A DNA stretch of 64,000 bases from Candidatus Binatus sp. (GCF_036567905.1 NZ_DATCTO010000094.1:18805-82804), one strand, 5' to 3'. Shown: positions 16,168 to 25,197, counted from the first letter of the stretch. Program-made: numbers and translations. Notes: generated from the letters alone by a model not told the origin.

Positions 16168-17084
16168 AAGGCAATTCGAACGGACATAAGGCGCGCGGCG
16201 CGAAAAGCCGCGGCAATGATGCGGCGATAGCCGAGGCGCCGGCGCCGCCGAGCGCGATCGAGCGGGTGCGCCTGGCGCGGCATCCCAATCGGCCGCAGAC
16301 GCTCGATTACATCGACTTGCTGATGCGCGACTTTATCGAGATACACGGCGACCGGCGCTTCGCCGACGACGCTGCGATCGTGGCGGGACTCGCCTATTTC
16401 GGACGCCGGCCGGTCGCCGTCGTGGGTCATCAGCGGGGCCGCTCGACCACCGAGAGAATCAAGCGCAATTTCGGCAAGCCGCTGCCCGAGGGCTATCGCA
16501 AGGCGGCGCGCGTTTATGAGCTGGCGGAGCGGTTTGGGCTGCCGATAATCACGCTGATCGACACCCAGGGCGGTGAGTCCGGGGTTGGCGCGGAGGAGCG
16601 CGGACAGATCGAGGCGATCGCGCGCAACCTTGAGCTGATGGCGCGGCTGACCGTCCCCACCGTCGCGTGCGTGATAGGCGAGGGCGGCTCGGGAGGCGCG
16701 CTGGCGCTCGGAGTGGCCAACGCGGTGCTGATGCAGGAGAACGCGTGCTACTCGGTGATCACGCCGGAAGGATGCGCGGCGATTTTGTGGCGTGCGGGGG
16801 GCGAGGAGAATGTTGCGGCGGCGGCCGCAGCGTTGAAGTTGTCGGCGCCCGATTTGCTGGAGCTGGGATTGATCGACGAGATCGTGCCGGAGCCGGCGGG
16901 CGGAGCGCATACCGCGCCCGCCGAAGCTGCTCATCTGCTCGGCGCGGCGCTCGCGCGCCATCTGGAGCGGCTGGTCAAGCTCAAGCCGGCCGAGTTGCGC
17001 CGGGCGCGCGAGCGGAAGTTCGCGACGATGGGATCAGCATTTCTGACGCGCGGGAGCGCGGACAGCGATCATTCGATCGATTAG
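16164..17084 (+). CDS. accA: Acetyl-CoA carboxylase carboxyltransferase subunit alpha
   Basis: A 306-residue AccA that transfers carboxyl from carboxybiotin-BCCP to acetyl-CoA with AccD, the first step of fatty acid synthesis. Recognisable stretches are HPNRPQTLDYIDLLMRDFIE, EIHGDRRFADDAAI, VGHQRGRSTTERIKRNFG, IDTQGGESGVGAEERGQ and GEGGSGGALALGVANAVLMQ. The TTG start at 16164 overlaps the miaA TGA. The N-terminal 25 residues are Ala/Gly/Lys-rich and variable. accD is not adjacent. The stop codon directly abuts palindromic repeat copy B. Confidence 0.94.
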   Translation: MKGNSNGHKARGAKSRGNDAAIAEAPAPPSAIERVRLARHPNRPQTLDYIDLLMRDFIEIHGDRRFADDAAIVAGLAYFGRRPVAVVGHQRGRSTTERIKRNFGKPLPEGYRKAARVYELAERFGLPIITLIDTQGGESGVGAEERGQIEAIARNLELMARLTVPTVACVIGEGGSGGALALGVANAVLMQENACYSVITPEGCAAILWRAGGEENVAAAAAALKLSAPDLLELGLIDEIVPEPAGGAHTAPAEAAHLLGAALARHLERLVKLKPAELRRARERKFATMGSAFLTRGSADSDHSID

Positions 17085-17194
17085 CAGGGGTGACCCCTGG
17101 CCGTGGCGACGGCAGCGCAGTATTAAGCCGTTGGCAGGGGCCGCGCGCGCCAACGGCGTGCGGCCTTAATACTGGGTGGAGGGGTCACCCCTGT
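17085..17194. repeat. Dispersed palindromic repeat, copy B
   Basis: Begins at the base after the accA stop with CAGGGGTGACCCCTG (17085-17099) and ends with AGGGGTCACCCCT (17181-17193), both palindromic. Inside is a long hairpin: CAGTATTAAG (17119-17128) pairs with CTTAATACTG (17166-17175), and CCGTTGGC (17129-17136) with GCCAACGG (17150-17157), with an 8-nt bulge on the right arm. The left block matches copy A almost base for base. It could act as an RNA stabiliser or terminator, or be a non-autonomous mobile element. Confidence 0.9.
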
Positions 17195-17235
17195 CGTTGA
17201 AAACGGGCCGGCAGTAGGGTACCCATTCTGGTTCG

Positions 17236-18363
17236 ATGTCGTCACGGATAGCCAGGAAACCGGCCGCGGCCGCCACCACCGCAGAGCCGCCGTCGATTGA
17301 GACCCTGCGCGCGCGGATGGACGAGATAAACCTCAAGATCCTGCGGCTGGTGTCGTTGCGCGCAAACCTCGCGATGGAGATCGGCCGGCTCAAGCATCAT
17401 CACGGCGAGGTTTATCAGCCGGCGCGCGAGCGTGCGATTATCGAAAAGATGATCGCCGAAAACCAGGGGCCGCTCACCGGCGAACAGCTCAAGCGAATTT
17501 ATGTCGAGATAATTTCGGCCTGCCGCGCGCTCGAGCACGAGCCGCGAGTGGCATTCCTCGGCCCGGAGCATACCTACTCGCACGAGGCGGCGCGGATGCG
17601 CTTTGGATCGAGCGTCGAGCTGATACCGCTGGAGTCGTTCGCGGCGGTGTTCCAGGCCATTGAGAACGGACGCGCCGATTTCGGCGTGGTGCCGGTGGAG
17701 AATTCTACCGAAGGATCGGTGACGCTGACGCTCGATCTGCTGATCGACACTGCGCTGGTGATAATCGGCGAAGTGCTGCTGCCGATTCGGCATTCAATAA
17801 TGTCGCTCGGCGGCGTGGCGGGCGAGGTCAAGCGGATCGTGTCTCATCAGCAAAGCCTCGCGCAATGCCGCGGCTACCTGAGCTCGAATTTCCCCGATTG
17901 CGAGACCGAAGCGGTCGCCTCCAATGCGCTGGCGGCAAAGCGCGCCGCCGGGGATTCCTCAATCGCGGCGATCGCGTCGGCGGCGGCCGGCGAGGCGTAC
18001 GGGCTCAAGCTGATCGCGTCGAACGTGCAGGACGTCGCGGCCAACACGACGCGATTCCTGGTGATGGGGACGCGGCCGGTGGCGCGCTCGGGCAAGGACA
18101 AGACGACGCTGCTGTTCGCGGTTGCGGACCGGGTGGGCACGCTCAACCAGGCGCTGAACCTGTTTTCGCGCAACGCGATCAATATATCGAAGATCGAATC
18201 GCGTCCGCTGCGGGCGCGGCCGTGGGAGTACCTGTTCTTTGTTGACGTTATGGGCCATCGTGACGACCCCAAGCTGGCGCGCGCGCTCAAGGCGCTCGAG
18301 CGCAAGGCCCTATTCTTGAAGGTCTTAGGATCGTATCCTGAAGGCAGGTCGGCCGCTGCCTGA
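17236..18363 (+). CDS. pheA: Bifunctional chorismate mutase/prephenate dehydratase
   Basis: A 375-residue P-protein. An AroQ chorismate mutase domain is at about 20-95 (RARMDEINLKILRLVSLRAN, LKHHHGEVYQPARERAII). The prephenate dehydratase domain follows at about 99-275: VAFLGPEHTYSHEAA, ADFGVVPVENSTEGSV and NTTRFLVMG. A C-terminal ACT domain has NISKIESRPLRARPWEYLFF, the phenylalanine-binding ESRP site, so feedback inhibition by Phe is expected. It makes phenylpyruvate from chorismate. The ATG at 17236 lies 40 bp after repeat copy B. hisC and tyrA follow, forming a Phe/Tyr unit. Confidence 0.95.
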   Translation: MSSRIARKPAAAATTAEPPSIETLRARMDEINLKILRLVSLRANLAMEIGRLKHHHGEVYQPARERAIIEKMIAENQGPLTGEQLKRIYVEIISACRALEHEPRVAFLGPEHTYSHEAARMRFGSSVELIPLESFAAVFQAIENGRADFGVVPVENSTEGSVTLTLDLLIDTALVIIGEVLLPIRHSIMSLGGVAGEVKRIVSHQQSLAQCRGYLSSNFPDCETEAVASNALAAKRAAGDSSIAAIASAAAGEAYGLKLIASNVQDVAANTTRFLVMGTRPVARSGKDKTTLLFAVADRVGTLNQALNLFSRNAINISKIESRPLRARPWEYLFFVDVMGHRDDPKLARALKALERKALFLKVLGSYPEGRSAAA

Positions 18364-18420
18364 GCCGGGCAGCCGGAAAAGCGTTTTTACTTTTTCACTT
18401 TCCAATCGCCGTTCACCTCT

Positions 18421-19521
18421 TTGATCAAAGCTCAAGATCTCGTACTCCCATCGGTCGCCGCGCTTGCTCCCTACGAGCCGGGCAAGCCGATTGAGGAGTT
18501 GCAACGCGAACTCGGAATCGAGGATCCGGTAAAGCTGGCCTCGAACGAGAATCCGCTGGGGCCGTCGCCGCGCGCGATAGAGGCAATCAAGGCGGCGCTG
18601 CCGGAGCTCAATCGCTATCCCGACGGCGCCAGCTACGAGCTGCGGCGCAAAATCGCGCAGCATCACAAGCTTGGAGTGGAGCGGGTGTTCGCGGCGTCGG
18701 GATCGGTCGAGGTGCTCCACCTGCTCGCCTTTCTTTATCTGCGGCCCGGACTGAACTCGGTTTACTCGGAGCATTCCTTCGCCATTTATCCGCTGGCGAC
18801 CGCCGCCGCCGGCGGCGAGCATCGCGTGGTGAAGACCAGCGACGGATTCTCGCACGACTTGCCGGCGATCGCGGCGGCGATCGACTCCAACACGCGAATA
18901 GTTTTTCTCGGCAATCCGAACAATCCGACCGGCACGATTTACCGGCGCGCCGAATGGAAGCGGTTTTTGGATCGCGTTCCGGACAACGTGGTGATCGTCG
19001 CCGACGAGGCCTACTTCGAATTCGTGCGCGACCCGCAGTATCCCGACTCGATCGAGGACCACGACGATCGCCGGCTGATAATCACGCTCAGGACGTTCTC
19101 GAAAATTTTCGGGCTGGCGGGAATGCGCGTCGGCTACGCGGTGGCGCGGCCCGACCTGATCCAGATGCTGCATAAGGTGCGCCAGCCGTTCAACGTGACC
19201 TCGCTGGCGCAGGTGGCGGCGATCGCGGGGATGGACGACCGGGCGCATATCGCCAGAACACTGCAAGTCAACGCCGAGGGCATGGATTACCTGGAGCGTG
19301 AGTTCCGGCGGCTCAAGGCGCCGTTCGTGCCGAGTCACGCGAATTTTTTCCTGGTCGAGGTCGGCGACGGGCGCGCGGTTTACGAAAAGCTGCTGCGCAA
19401 GGGCGTGATCGTGCGCGCGATGAACGGCTACGGCTATCCGCGCCACGTGCGAATCAGCGTCGGCCTGCCCGAGGAGAATCGCCGCCTGGTCGCGGCACTC
19501 GGCGAAGTGATGGGCGGGTAG
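18421..19521 (+). CDS. hisC: Histidinol-phosphate/aromatic aminotransferase
   Basis: A 366-residue class II PLP aminotransferase: ASNENPLGPSPRAIEAIK, NRYPDGASYELRRKIA, FLGNPNNPTGTI, VIVADEAYFEF, and the PLP lysine in TFSKIFGLAGMRVGYA, closing with ISVGLPEENRRL. HisC enzymes act in histidine synthesis, and many also transaminate phenylpyruvate or 4-hydroxyphenylpyruvate. The position between pheA and tyrA, with no other his gene nearby, suggests the aromatic role is at least shared. The start is TTG 18421; 57 bp separate it from pheA. Confidence 0.9.
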   Translation: MIKAQDLVLPSVAALAPYEPGKPIEELQRELGIEDPVKLASNENPLGPSPRAIEAIKAALPELNRYPDGASYELRRKIAQHHKLGVERVFAASGSVEVLHLLAFLYLRPGLNSVYSEHSFAIYPLATAAAGGEHRVVKTSDGFSHDLPAIAAAIDSNTRIVFLGNPNNPTGTIYRRAEWKRFLDRVPDNVVIVADEAYFEFVRDPQYPDSIEDHDDRRLIITLRTFSKIFGLAGMRVGYAVARPDLIQMLHKVRQPFNVTSLAQVAAIAGMDDRAHIARTLQVNAEGMDYLEREFRRLKAPFVPSHANFFLVEVGDGRAVYEKLLRKGVIVRAMNGYGYPRHVRISVGLPEENRRLVAALGEVMGG

Positions 19522-19525
19522 GCTG

Positions 19526-20389
19526 ATGGCGCAGTTATTTCGGCAAATGACCTTGTGCGGAGTCGGCCTGATCGGAGGCTCGCTCGCGTTGATCGCGCGC
19601 CACGCAGGCCTCGTGGGCAAAGTGGTCGGGCTGGGACGCTCGCAGGCGAACCTGGACGTTGCGATCCAGCGCGGCATGATCGACGTCGCGACGCGCGATC
19701 CGGTCGCGGCGGCGCGCGGCGCGGACCTGATCGTGCTGGCGGTGCCGATATTGACGATGCGATCGACGCTGGAAAAAATGATCGAACACACGGCGCCCGA
19801 CGCGGTGGTGACCGACGTCGGCAGCGTGAAGGGATACGTGGTGCGCGAGCTGGAGCCGCTGATCACGGGAAACAGATCGCTTGTCGCGGCGCATCCTGTC
19901 GCCGGCAAGGAAACTACCGGCGCCGCCGCGGCGGACCCCGGCCTGTTTCGGGACCGGCGCGTGATTATCACGCCGTCGGCGAAAAGCACGCCCGCGGCGA
20001 TCGCTAAAATCGAGCAGCTTTGGGACGAGACCGGCGCCTGCGTCGAGATGATGGACGCTTCCACGCACGACCAAATCCTCGCGCGCTCCAGCCATCTGCC
20101 GCAGATAGTATCGAGCGTGCTGGCGGCGTCGCTTAAGGGCGAGAAGGTCGGGGACAAGCTTGCGGCGGAGTACGGCGCGGGAGGACTGCGCGATACGACG
20201 CGGCTGGCGGCGTCGTCGTGGGAAATGTGGCGCGACATCTTTGTGGCTAATCGCGAGGCGATCGCGGCGGCGCTCAAACTCTACAGTCGAACCTTCGCGG
20301 AGTTTCAGCGGCTGGTCGAGGCCGGCGACATGCAAGGGGTCGAGAAGATTTTCAATCGCGGCAGAGCGATGCGGGAAGAGATCAGGTGA
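19526..20389 (+). CDS. tyrA: Prephenate/arogenate dehydrogenase
   Basis: A 287-residue TyrA that oxidatively decarboxylates prephenate or arogenate on the way to tyrosine. It has an N-terminal Rossmann fold with GVGLIGGSLALIARHAG, VTDVGSVKG, the catalytic-site HPVAGKETTG, and SHLPQIVSSVLA in the helical dimerisation domain. There is no ACT or chorismate mutase extension. It begins 4 bp after hisC, and its TGA overlaps the cmk GTG (GTGA), so translation is probably coupled. Confidence 0.94.
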   Translation: MAQLFRQMTLCGVGLIGGSLALIARHAGLVGKVVGLGRSQANLDVAIQRGMIDVATRDPVAAARGADLIVLAVPILTMRSTLEKMIEHTAPDAVVTDVGSVKGYVVRELEPLITGNRSLVAAHPVAGKETTGAAAADPGLFRDRRVIITPSAKSTPAAIAKIEQLWDETGACVEMMDASTHDQILARSSHLPQIVSSVLAASLKGEKVGDKLAAEYGAGGLRDTTRLAASSWEMWRDIFVANREAIAAALKLYSRTFAEFQRLVEAGDMQGVEKIFNRGRAMREEIR

Positions 20390-21084
20390 ATCCAAAGCGG
20401 CCGATAGTTGCGATCGATGGCCCCGTCGGTGCGGGAAAATCCGTGGCGGCGCGCCGGCTGGCGCGCGAGCTTGGGTTTTCGTACCTGAACACGGGCGCAA
20501 TGTACCGCGCGGTCGCGATCGCGGCGCGCGTGGCGGGCGTCGGCCCGGACGACGCAAACGTCCAGGCGCGATTGGCGCCGCTGCTGGCGGCGATAAAGAT
20601 CAGGTTCGAGGGCGAAAAGATAATGCTCAACGATCGGGACGTGAGCGCGTCGGTCGGAGAGCCGGAAATCGGCGACCTCGCGTCGCGGTTCTCGGCGCTC
20701 GGCGCGGTGCGCGCGCGGATGCGCGAGCTGCAGCGCGCGGCGGGTGCGGACGGCGCAGTGGTGATGGAAGGACGCGATATCGGCACCGCGATTTTTCCCG
20801 ACGCCGAGTTCAAGTTCTTTCTCGACGCGGACGTAAAGACGCGAGCCCGTCGCAGATTTGAAGAACTCAAGCATCAGGGCGCGTCGATCGCCGAGCGCGA
20901 AGTGCTCGAGCAGCTGATCGAACGCGACCGCCGTGACAGCGGGCGCGAGCTGGCGCCGCTCAAGCGCGCGGACGATGCGATGGTGATCGATTCAACGAAC
21001 CTTTCAATCGACGCGGTGGTCGCGGCGATGAAAGCGCAGATTAACGCTCGAATCAACGCCGCCAAGGGCTTGAAACGAGCCTAG
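20386..21084 (+). CDS. cmk: Cytidylate kinase
   Basis: A 232-residue (d)CMP kinase. The P-loop is AIDGPVGAGKSVAARRLA. LNTGAMYRAVAIAA and VVMEGRDIGTAIFPDAEFKF are hallmark substrate and core motifs, followed by the lid LDADVKTRARRRFEEL and ERDRRDSGRELAPL. It phosphorylates CMP and dCMP with ATP. The GTG start overlaps tyrA. In many related genomes aroA sits between tyrA and cmk; here it is missing. rpsA begins 50 bp downstream, the usual cmk-rpsA order. Confidence 0.96.
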   Translation: MNPKRPIVAIDGPVGAGKSVAARRLARELGFSYLNTGAMYRAVAIAARVAGVGPDDANVQARLAPLLAAIKIRFEGEKIMLNDRDVSASVGEPEIGDLASRFSALGAVRARMRELQRAAGADGAVVMEGRDIGTAIFPDAEFKFFLDADVKTRARRRFEELKHQGASIAEREVLEQLIERDRRDSGRELAPLKRADDAMVIDSTNLSIDAVVAAMKAQINARINAAKGLKRA

Positions 21085-21133
21085 CCCGGTTGTAAGGATT
21101 GCACAGCCTCGAAGTCCCGGAAGGTCCCACTAA

Positions 21134-22876
21134 ATGGAGAAAGCGTTGCCTGAACAAATGAGCGGAGGAGATAATGACTTTGAGTCGTTGATGGAAGAGA
21201 GTTTGAAGGCTCCCCGTCCCGGCGATGTCCTGGTTGGAAGAGTGCTTCTGATCAGCCGCGACAGCGTCATCATCGACATCAACTACAAGTGCGAAGGGCA
21301 GGTCCCCCTCGTGGAATTTCTTGACCATGAAGGACATCCCACGGTCAAGGAGGGCGACGAGGTTGACGTGTATTTCGAAGGCACCGAGACCGATAACGGC
21401 ACGGTGATGCTTTCGCACGCGAAGGCCGAGAAGTTCAAAGTCTGGCGCGAACTCGACAAGGCGTTTCAGTCGGAGACCCCGGTCGAAGGCGTGGTGCTCG
21501 GCAAAGTCAAAGGTGGACTGAAAGTCGATATCGGGGTGCCGGCGTTCCTGCCGGGATCGCATGTCGATATTCGTCCGGCGCGCAACCTGGACCGATACGT
21601 CGGGCAGCGCGGCCGCTTCCGAATCCTCAAGTTCAATCGCGCGCGCGGCAACGTGGTGGTCTCGCGCCGCAGCGTGCTCGAGCGCGAGCGCGCTTCGCTC
21701 AAGGAACAGACGCTCAAGGTGCTCGAAGAGGGCGTGATCCTCGAAGGCACCGTGAAGAATATTACCGACTACGGCGCGTTCATCGATCTCGGCGGAATCG
21801 ACGGCCTGCTGCATATCACCGACATGGCATGGGGCCGATTGCAGCATCCGTCGGAAGTCTTGAAGGTCGGGGACAAGGTCAAGGTCGTCGTGCTGAAATA
21901 CGACCCCGAGCGCGAGCGCGTGTCGCTGGGAATGAAGCAGATCATGCCCGACCCGTGGACCAAGGTCGCCGAAGCGTATCCGCCGGGCACGCGAATCAAG
22001 GGCAAGGTCGTCAGCGTCACTGACTACGGCGCCTTCGTCGAGATCGAAAAGGGTGTCGAGGGTTTGATCCACGTCTCCGAGATGAGCTGGAGCAAGCGCG
22101 CGGTTCATCCGTCCAAGGTCGTCAATCCCGGCGACCTGGTGGAAGTGCAGGTGCTCGGGGTTGACGAGGCGAATCGAAGAATTTCGCTCGGACTCAAGCA
22201 GACCGAGGCGAATCCGTGGGAAGAACTCGGCCACAAGCATCCGATCGGCAGCCAGGTCAAGGGCAAGGTCAAGTCGATCACGGACTTTGGCGTGTTCGTC
22301 GAGATCGAGCCGGGGATCGACGGGCTGGTGCACATTTCGGACTTGTCGTGGACCAAGAAGATTCGGCATCCGAGCGAAGTCTGCAAGAAGGGCGACGAGC
22401 TGGAGGCGACGGTGCTCGGTATCGACGTCGAGAACGAGCGCGTCAGCCTGGGCGTCAAGCAGCTCTCGACCGACCCGTGGGATACGGTGGCGGAGCGTTA
22501 CCCGCTCAACACGCGAATTCACGGCAAGGTCAGCTCGGTGGCGGACTTCGGCGTGTTCGTCGAGATCGAGGAAGGAATCGAAGGGCTGATCCATATCTCG
22601 CAGCTCAGCAACGAGCGCGTGGACAAGCCGTCGTCGCTGTACAAGGTCGATGACGAGCTGGAGGCGCTGGTGGTGCAAGTGGACCCCAAGGAGCGCCGCA
22701 TCGGGCTGTCCATCAAGGCGCTCAAGCAGCACGAAGAGCGCGAGGAAATGCAGGCCTACCTCAAGCGCGAGCATGAGGCGGCGCGGTTCTCGATGGAAGA
22801 TATCCTCAACGAAGAGCTCAAGCTCGATCGCGACGACGGCGAACGGCGCGCGGCGCGCGGCGGCAAACCCAGCTAG
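21134..22876 (+). CDS. rpsA: 30S ribosomal protein S1
   Basis: A 580-residue protein with six S1/OB repeats, by eye at about 25-95, 112-180, 195-265, 282-352, 369-439 and 456-526. Repeats 3-6 share the signature TDYGAF(V/I)EI...GLIH(V/I)SE and end in (V/I)SLG(M/L)KQ. Repeats 1-2 are divergent, as expected for the ribosome-binding half. S1 recruits mRNA to the 30S subunit. The last 45 residues are highly charged. GGAAGG lies upstream of ATG 21134. The rpsA-ihfB order matches the proteobacterial arrangement. Confidence 0.97.
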   Translation: MEKALPEQMSGGDNDFESLMEESLKAPRPGDVLVGRVLLISRDSVIIDINYKCEGQVPLVEFLDHEGHPTVKEGDEVDVYFEGTETDNGTVMLSHAKAEKFKVWRELDKAFQSETPVEGVVLGKVKGGLKVDIGVPAFLPGSHVDIRPARNLDRYVGQRGRFRILKFNRARGNVVVSRRSVLERERASLKEQTLKVLEEGVILEGTVKNITDYGAFIDLGGIDGLLHITDMAWGRLQHPSEVLKVGDKVKVVVLKYDPERERVSLGMKQIMPDPWTKVAEAYPPGTRIKGKVVSVTDYGAFVEIEKGVEGLIHVSEMSWSKRAVHPSKVVNPGDLVEVQVLGVDEANRRISLGLKQTEANPWEELGHKHPIGSQVKGKVKSITDFGVFVEIEPGIDGLVHISDLSWTKKIRHPSEVCKKGDELEATVLGIDVENERVSLGVKQLSTDPWDTVAERYPLNTRIHGKVSSVADFGVFVEIEEGIEGLIHISQLSNERVDKPSSLYKVDDELEALVVQVDPKERRIGLSIKALKQHEEREEMQAYLKREHEAARFSMEDILNEELKLDRDDGERRAARGGKPS

Positions 22877-22923
22877 GCCGGGAGCGCTTCGATCAAAGCG
22901 GGGCGCCGACGGCGGCGAGATCG

Positions 22924-23220
22924 ATGACCAAGCGGGAAATCATCGAAGAACTTCTGGCGCGCCGCCACAAGTTTACCCATCGCGAGTCCGAGACGATCGT
23001 CAATGCGATGTTCGACGCGATGGCCAGCTCGCTGACGCGCGGCGAGCGGATCGAAATCCGCGGCTTCGGCAGTTTCGCGGTGAAGCGGCGTCGCGCGCGG
23101 CAGGGCCGCAATCCCAAGACCGGGCAGTTGGTCAGAGTGGACGCCAAGCAGATTCCGTTCTTCCGGGCGGGCAAGGAACTCCGAATCGAAGTTAATGGCG
23201 CCGAAGAAGCGGGTCGTTAA
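22924..23220 (+). CDS. ihfB: Integration host factor beta-like HU-family protein
   Basis: A 98-residue DNA-bending protein of the HU/IHF family. MTKREIIEELLARR begins the dimerisation helices. EIRGFGSFAVKRRRARQGRN and NPKTGQLVRVDAK form the beta arm with the intercalating proline, followed by IPFFRAGKELRIEVN. Position behind rpsA and the ending favour IHF-beta over HU, but without a search that is a judgement. It overlaps the next gene by 26 nt. Confidence 0.88.
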   Translation: MTKREIIEELLARRHKFTHRESETIVNAMFDAMASSLTRGERIEIRGFGSFAVKRRRARQGRNPKTGQLVRVDAKQIPFFRAGKELRIEVNGAEEAGR

Positions 23221-23758
23221 GCGGCGCGACGCGGCGCAGCTCTCCGCAGCAGGTCTGCGGCTGTGGGCGCCGTGGCGGTACGAGTATATGCGCAGCATCC
23301 GCCCCGGCCACCAGGCTTGCATCTTCTGTTTCACCACGCTGTCCGCCTCTGAGCGGCGCGAACGCCTGGTGCTGTTCGAGAATCGCCACGTGCTCGTGAT
23401 GCTCAACAAGTATCCCTACAACAACGGACATATCATGGTGGCGCCGCGCAGCCATGTCGCCTCGCCGGAGTTGCTGGCGCGAGCGGATCGAGCGGTGCTC
23501 GGCGACGCGGTGGCGGCGTCGATAAAGGCGATGCGCGCTAGTCTGCATCCGGCCGCATTTAACCTCGGCGCCAACCTGGGCAGCGCCGCGGGGGCCGGAT
23601 TCGCCGAGCACATGCATTGGCACATCGTGCCGCGCTGGGTCGGCGACAACAATTTTATGCCGGTGCTTGCCTCGACCCGCGTGCTATCACAGAGTTTGAA
23701 GGACAGTTACGGGCAATTGCGCCCGATTTTCAAAAATCTCGGCGCTGAATTATCTTAA
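23195..23758 (+). CDS. HIT-domain hydrolase/nucleotidyltransferase
   Basis: A 187-residue histidine-triad protein. The catalytic H-x-H-x-H reads EHMHWHIVPRWVGDNNFMP near residues 130-148. Upstream are IFCFTTLSASERRERL (substrate side) and NKYPYNNGHIMVAPRSHVA. The N-terminal APWRYEYM and Cys-containing segment resemble the Ap4A phosphorylase/ADP-sulfurylase-like HIT branch. It probably acts on dinucleoside polyphosphates or adenylated conjugates. ATG 23195 lies inside the end of ihfB, giving a 26-nt overlap. Confidence 0.85.
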   Translation: MAPKKRVVKRRDAAQLSAAGLRLWAPWRYEYMRSIRPGHQACIFCFTTLSASERRERLVLFENRHVLVMLNKYPYNNGHIMVAPRSHVASPELLARADRAVLGDAVAASIKAMRASLHPAAFNLGANLGSAAGAGFAEHMHWHIVPRWVGDNNFMPVLASTRVLSQSLKDSYGQLRPIFKNLGAELS

Positions 23759-23787
23759 AATCAAGTAATCAACCTGCGGGATTCGCG

Positions 23788-25197
23788 ATGAATGAAGGAC
23801 TGCTGAAAATCCGGACGCTGGGCGAACTCAAGAGCGCGGGCTACCAGACCATGCCGGTGCGGATGGAGATGCGCAAGAATTTGCTCGAGCGGCTGCGCAG
23901 CAAGGAGCAAATCCTGCCGGGGATCGTCGGCTACGAAGATACGGTAATTCCGGAGATCGAGAACGGCGTGCTCGCGGGACATCATATGATTTTTCTCGGC
24001 GAGCGCGGGCAGGCGAAGTCGCGAATAATTAGATCGCTGGTCGGATTGCTCGACCAGTATGTGCCGGCGGTCGCGGGATGCGAAATCAGCGACGACCCGT
24101 TTGCGCCGATATGCCGCCGATGCGTCAAGCTCAAGGAAGAAAAAGGCGACGCGCTTGAGATTGGATGGATCGGACGCGACAGCCGATACGCGGAGAAGCT
24201 GGCCACGCCCGACGTTTCGGTGGCGGACTTAATCGGCGAGATCGATCCGATCAAAGTGGCCGAGGGGCGCTACCTGGCCGACGAGGAAACGATCCATTAC
24301 GGACTGATCCCGCGCACCAATCGCGGCATCTTCGCCATCAACGAGCTGCCCGACCTGACCGAAAAGGTGCAAGTCGGACTGTTCAACCTGATGGAAGAAA
24401 AAGATGTCCAGATCAAGGGTTACAAGATTCGGCTGGCGGTCGATGTGGTGTTCGTGGCGAGCGCGAATCCGGAGGACTACACCTCGCGCGGGCGGATTAT
24501 CACGCCGCTCAAGGATCGTTTCGACATCCAGATTCGCACCCATTACCCCAAGACGCTCGAGCACGAGATTGCGATCATGGAGCAGGAAGCGATGCATCCG
24601 CCGCGCGCGGGCGTGGAGGTGCGGACCCCGCAATTCATGAAGGACATTCTGGCGCAGATTACGTTCGAGGCGCGGGCGTCGAACGAGATCAACCAATCGT
24701 CGGGGGTGTCGGTGCGGGTTACGATCAACAATTTCGAATCGGCGATTTCCAACGCGGAGAAACGCGCGGTGCGAAACGCGGAGAACGAGATCGTGCCGCG
24801 GATTTCAGATTTGCATTCGCTGTATGCGTCGACGGCCGGGAAGATCGAACTCGAGTATGTCGGCGAAGACAAGAAAGAAGACGATTTGATCGAGCGGCTG
24901 ATCAACCGCGCGGTGCTGAAGGTTTTCGATCGCTATTTGAAACTCGACGATTTGAAGAAGGTCTCGAGCTACTTCGACCAGGGCTGGGGGGTCGAGGTTT
25001 CGGACAGCGCGCCGTCGTCGGAATACATGGAACCGCTGCGCGAGGTGACGGGACTGCGCGAAGCGATCACGCTGCTGGGACCGTTCGAGACGCCGGGGCT
25101 GATGGCGGCGGCGAGCGAGTTTATTTTCGAGGGCCTGCATCTGCATCAGAAGCTCAACAAGGATCGCCAGGGCGGACGCTTCGCCTATCACGCATGA
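23788..25197 (+). CDS. AAA+ ATPase, magnesium-chelatase/MoxR-like
   Basis: A 469-residue AAA+ protein. The Walker A is GERGQAKS (about 71-78). A Cys cluster follows (CEISDDPFAPICRRC). Walker B-like sequence is GIFAINELPDL, with VVFVASANPEDY as sensor 1 and TPLKDRFDIQIRTHYP near the arginine-finger region. Architecture and partner recall the ChlI/ChlD and MoxR/VWA pairs, which remodel or load metals into client proteins; the client is unknown. No pigment genes are nearby, so it is not a chlorophyll chelatase. Its TGA overlaps the ATG of the VWA gene (ATGA), so the two are almost certainly made together. Confidence 0.85.
   Translation: MNEGLLKIRTLGELKSAGYQTMPVRMEMRKNLLERLRSKEQILPGIVGYEDTVIPEIENGVLAGHHMIFLGERGQAKSRIIRSLVGLLDQYVPAVAGCEISDDPFAPICRRCVKLKEEKGDALEIGWIGRDSRYAEKLATPDVSVADLIGEIDPIKVAEGRYLADEETIHYGLIPRTNRGIFAINELPDLTEKVQVGLFNLMEEKDVQIKGYKIRLAVDVVFVASANPEDYTSRGRIITPLKDRFDIQIRTHYPKTLEHEIAIMEQEAMHPPRAGVEVRTPQFMKDILAQITFEARASNEINQSSGVSVRVTINNFESAISNAEKRAVRNAENEIVPRISDLHSLYASTAGKIELEYVGEDKKEDDLIERLINRAVLKVFDRYLKLDDLKKVSSYFDQGWGVEVSDSAPSSEYMEPLREVTGLREAITLLGPFETPGLMAAASEFIFEGLHLHQKLNKDRQGGRFAYHA

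Noticed and set aside
18325..20277. A 650-codon minus-strand frame opposite hisC and tyrA
   Set aside because: The plus-strand genes carry complete enzyme motifs; the antisense frame shows no domain and is a codon-bias artefact.
21053..22774. Long minus-strand frame opposite rpsA
   Set aside because: Internal repeats merely mirror the S1 repeats of the real gene.
24165..25193. N-terminal extension of the VWA protein frame back into the AAA+ gene
   Set aside because: The extension is an Arg/Gly-rich shadow; the overlap ATG at 25194 fits translational coupling.
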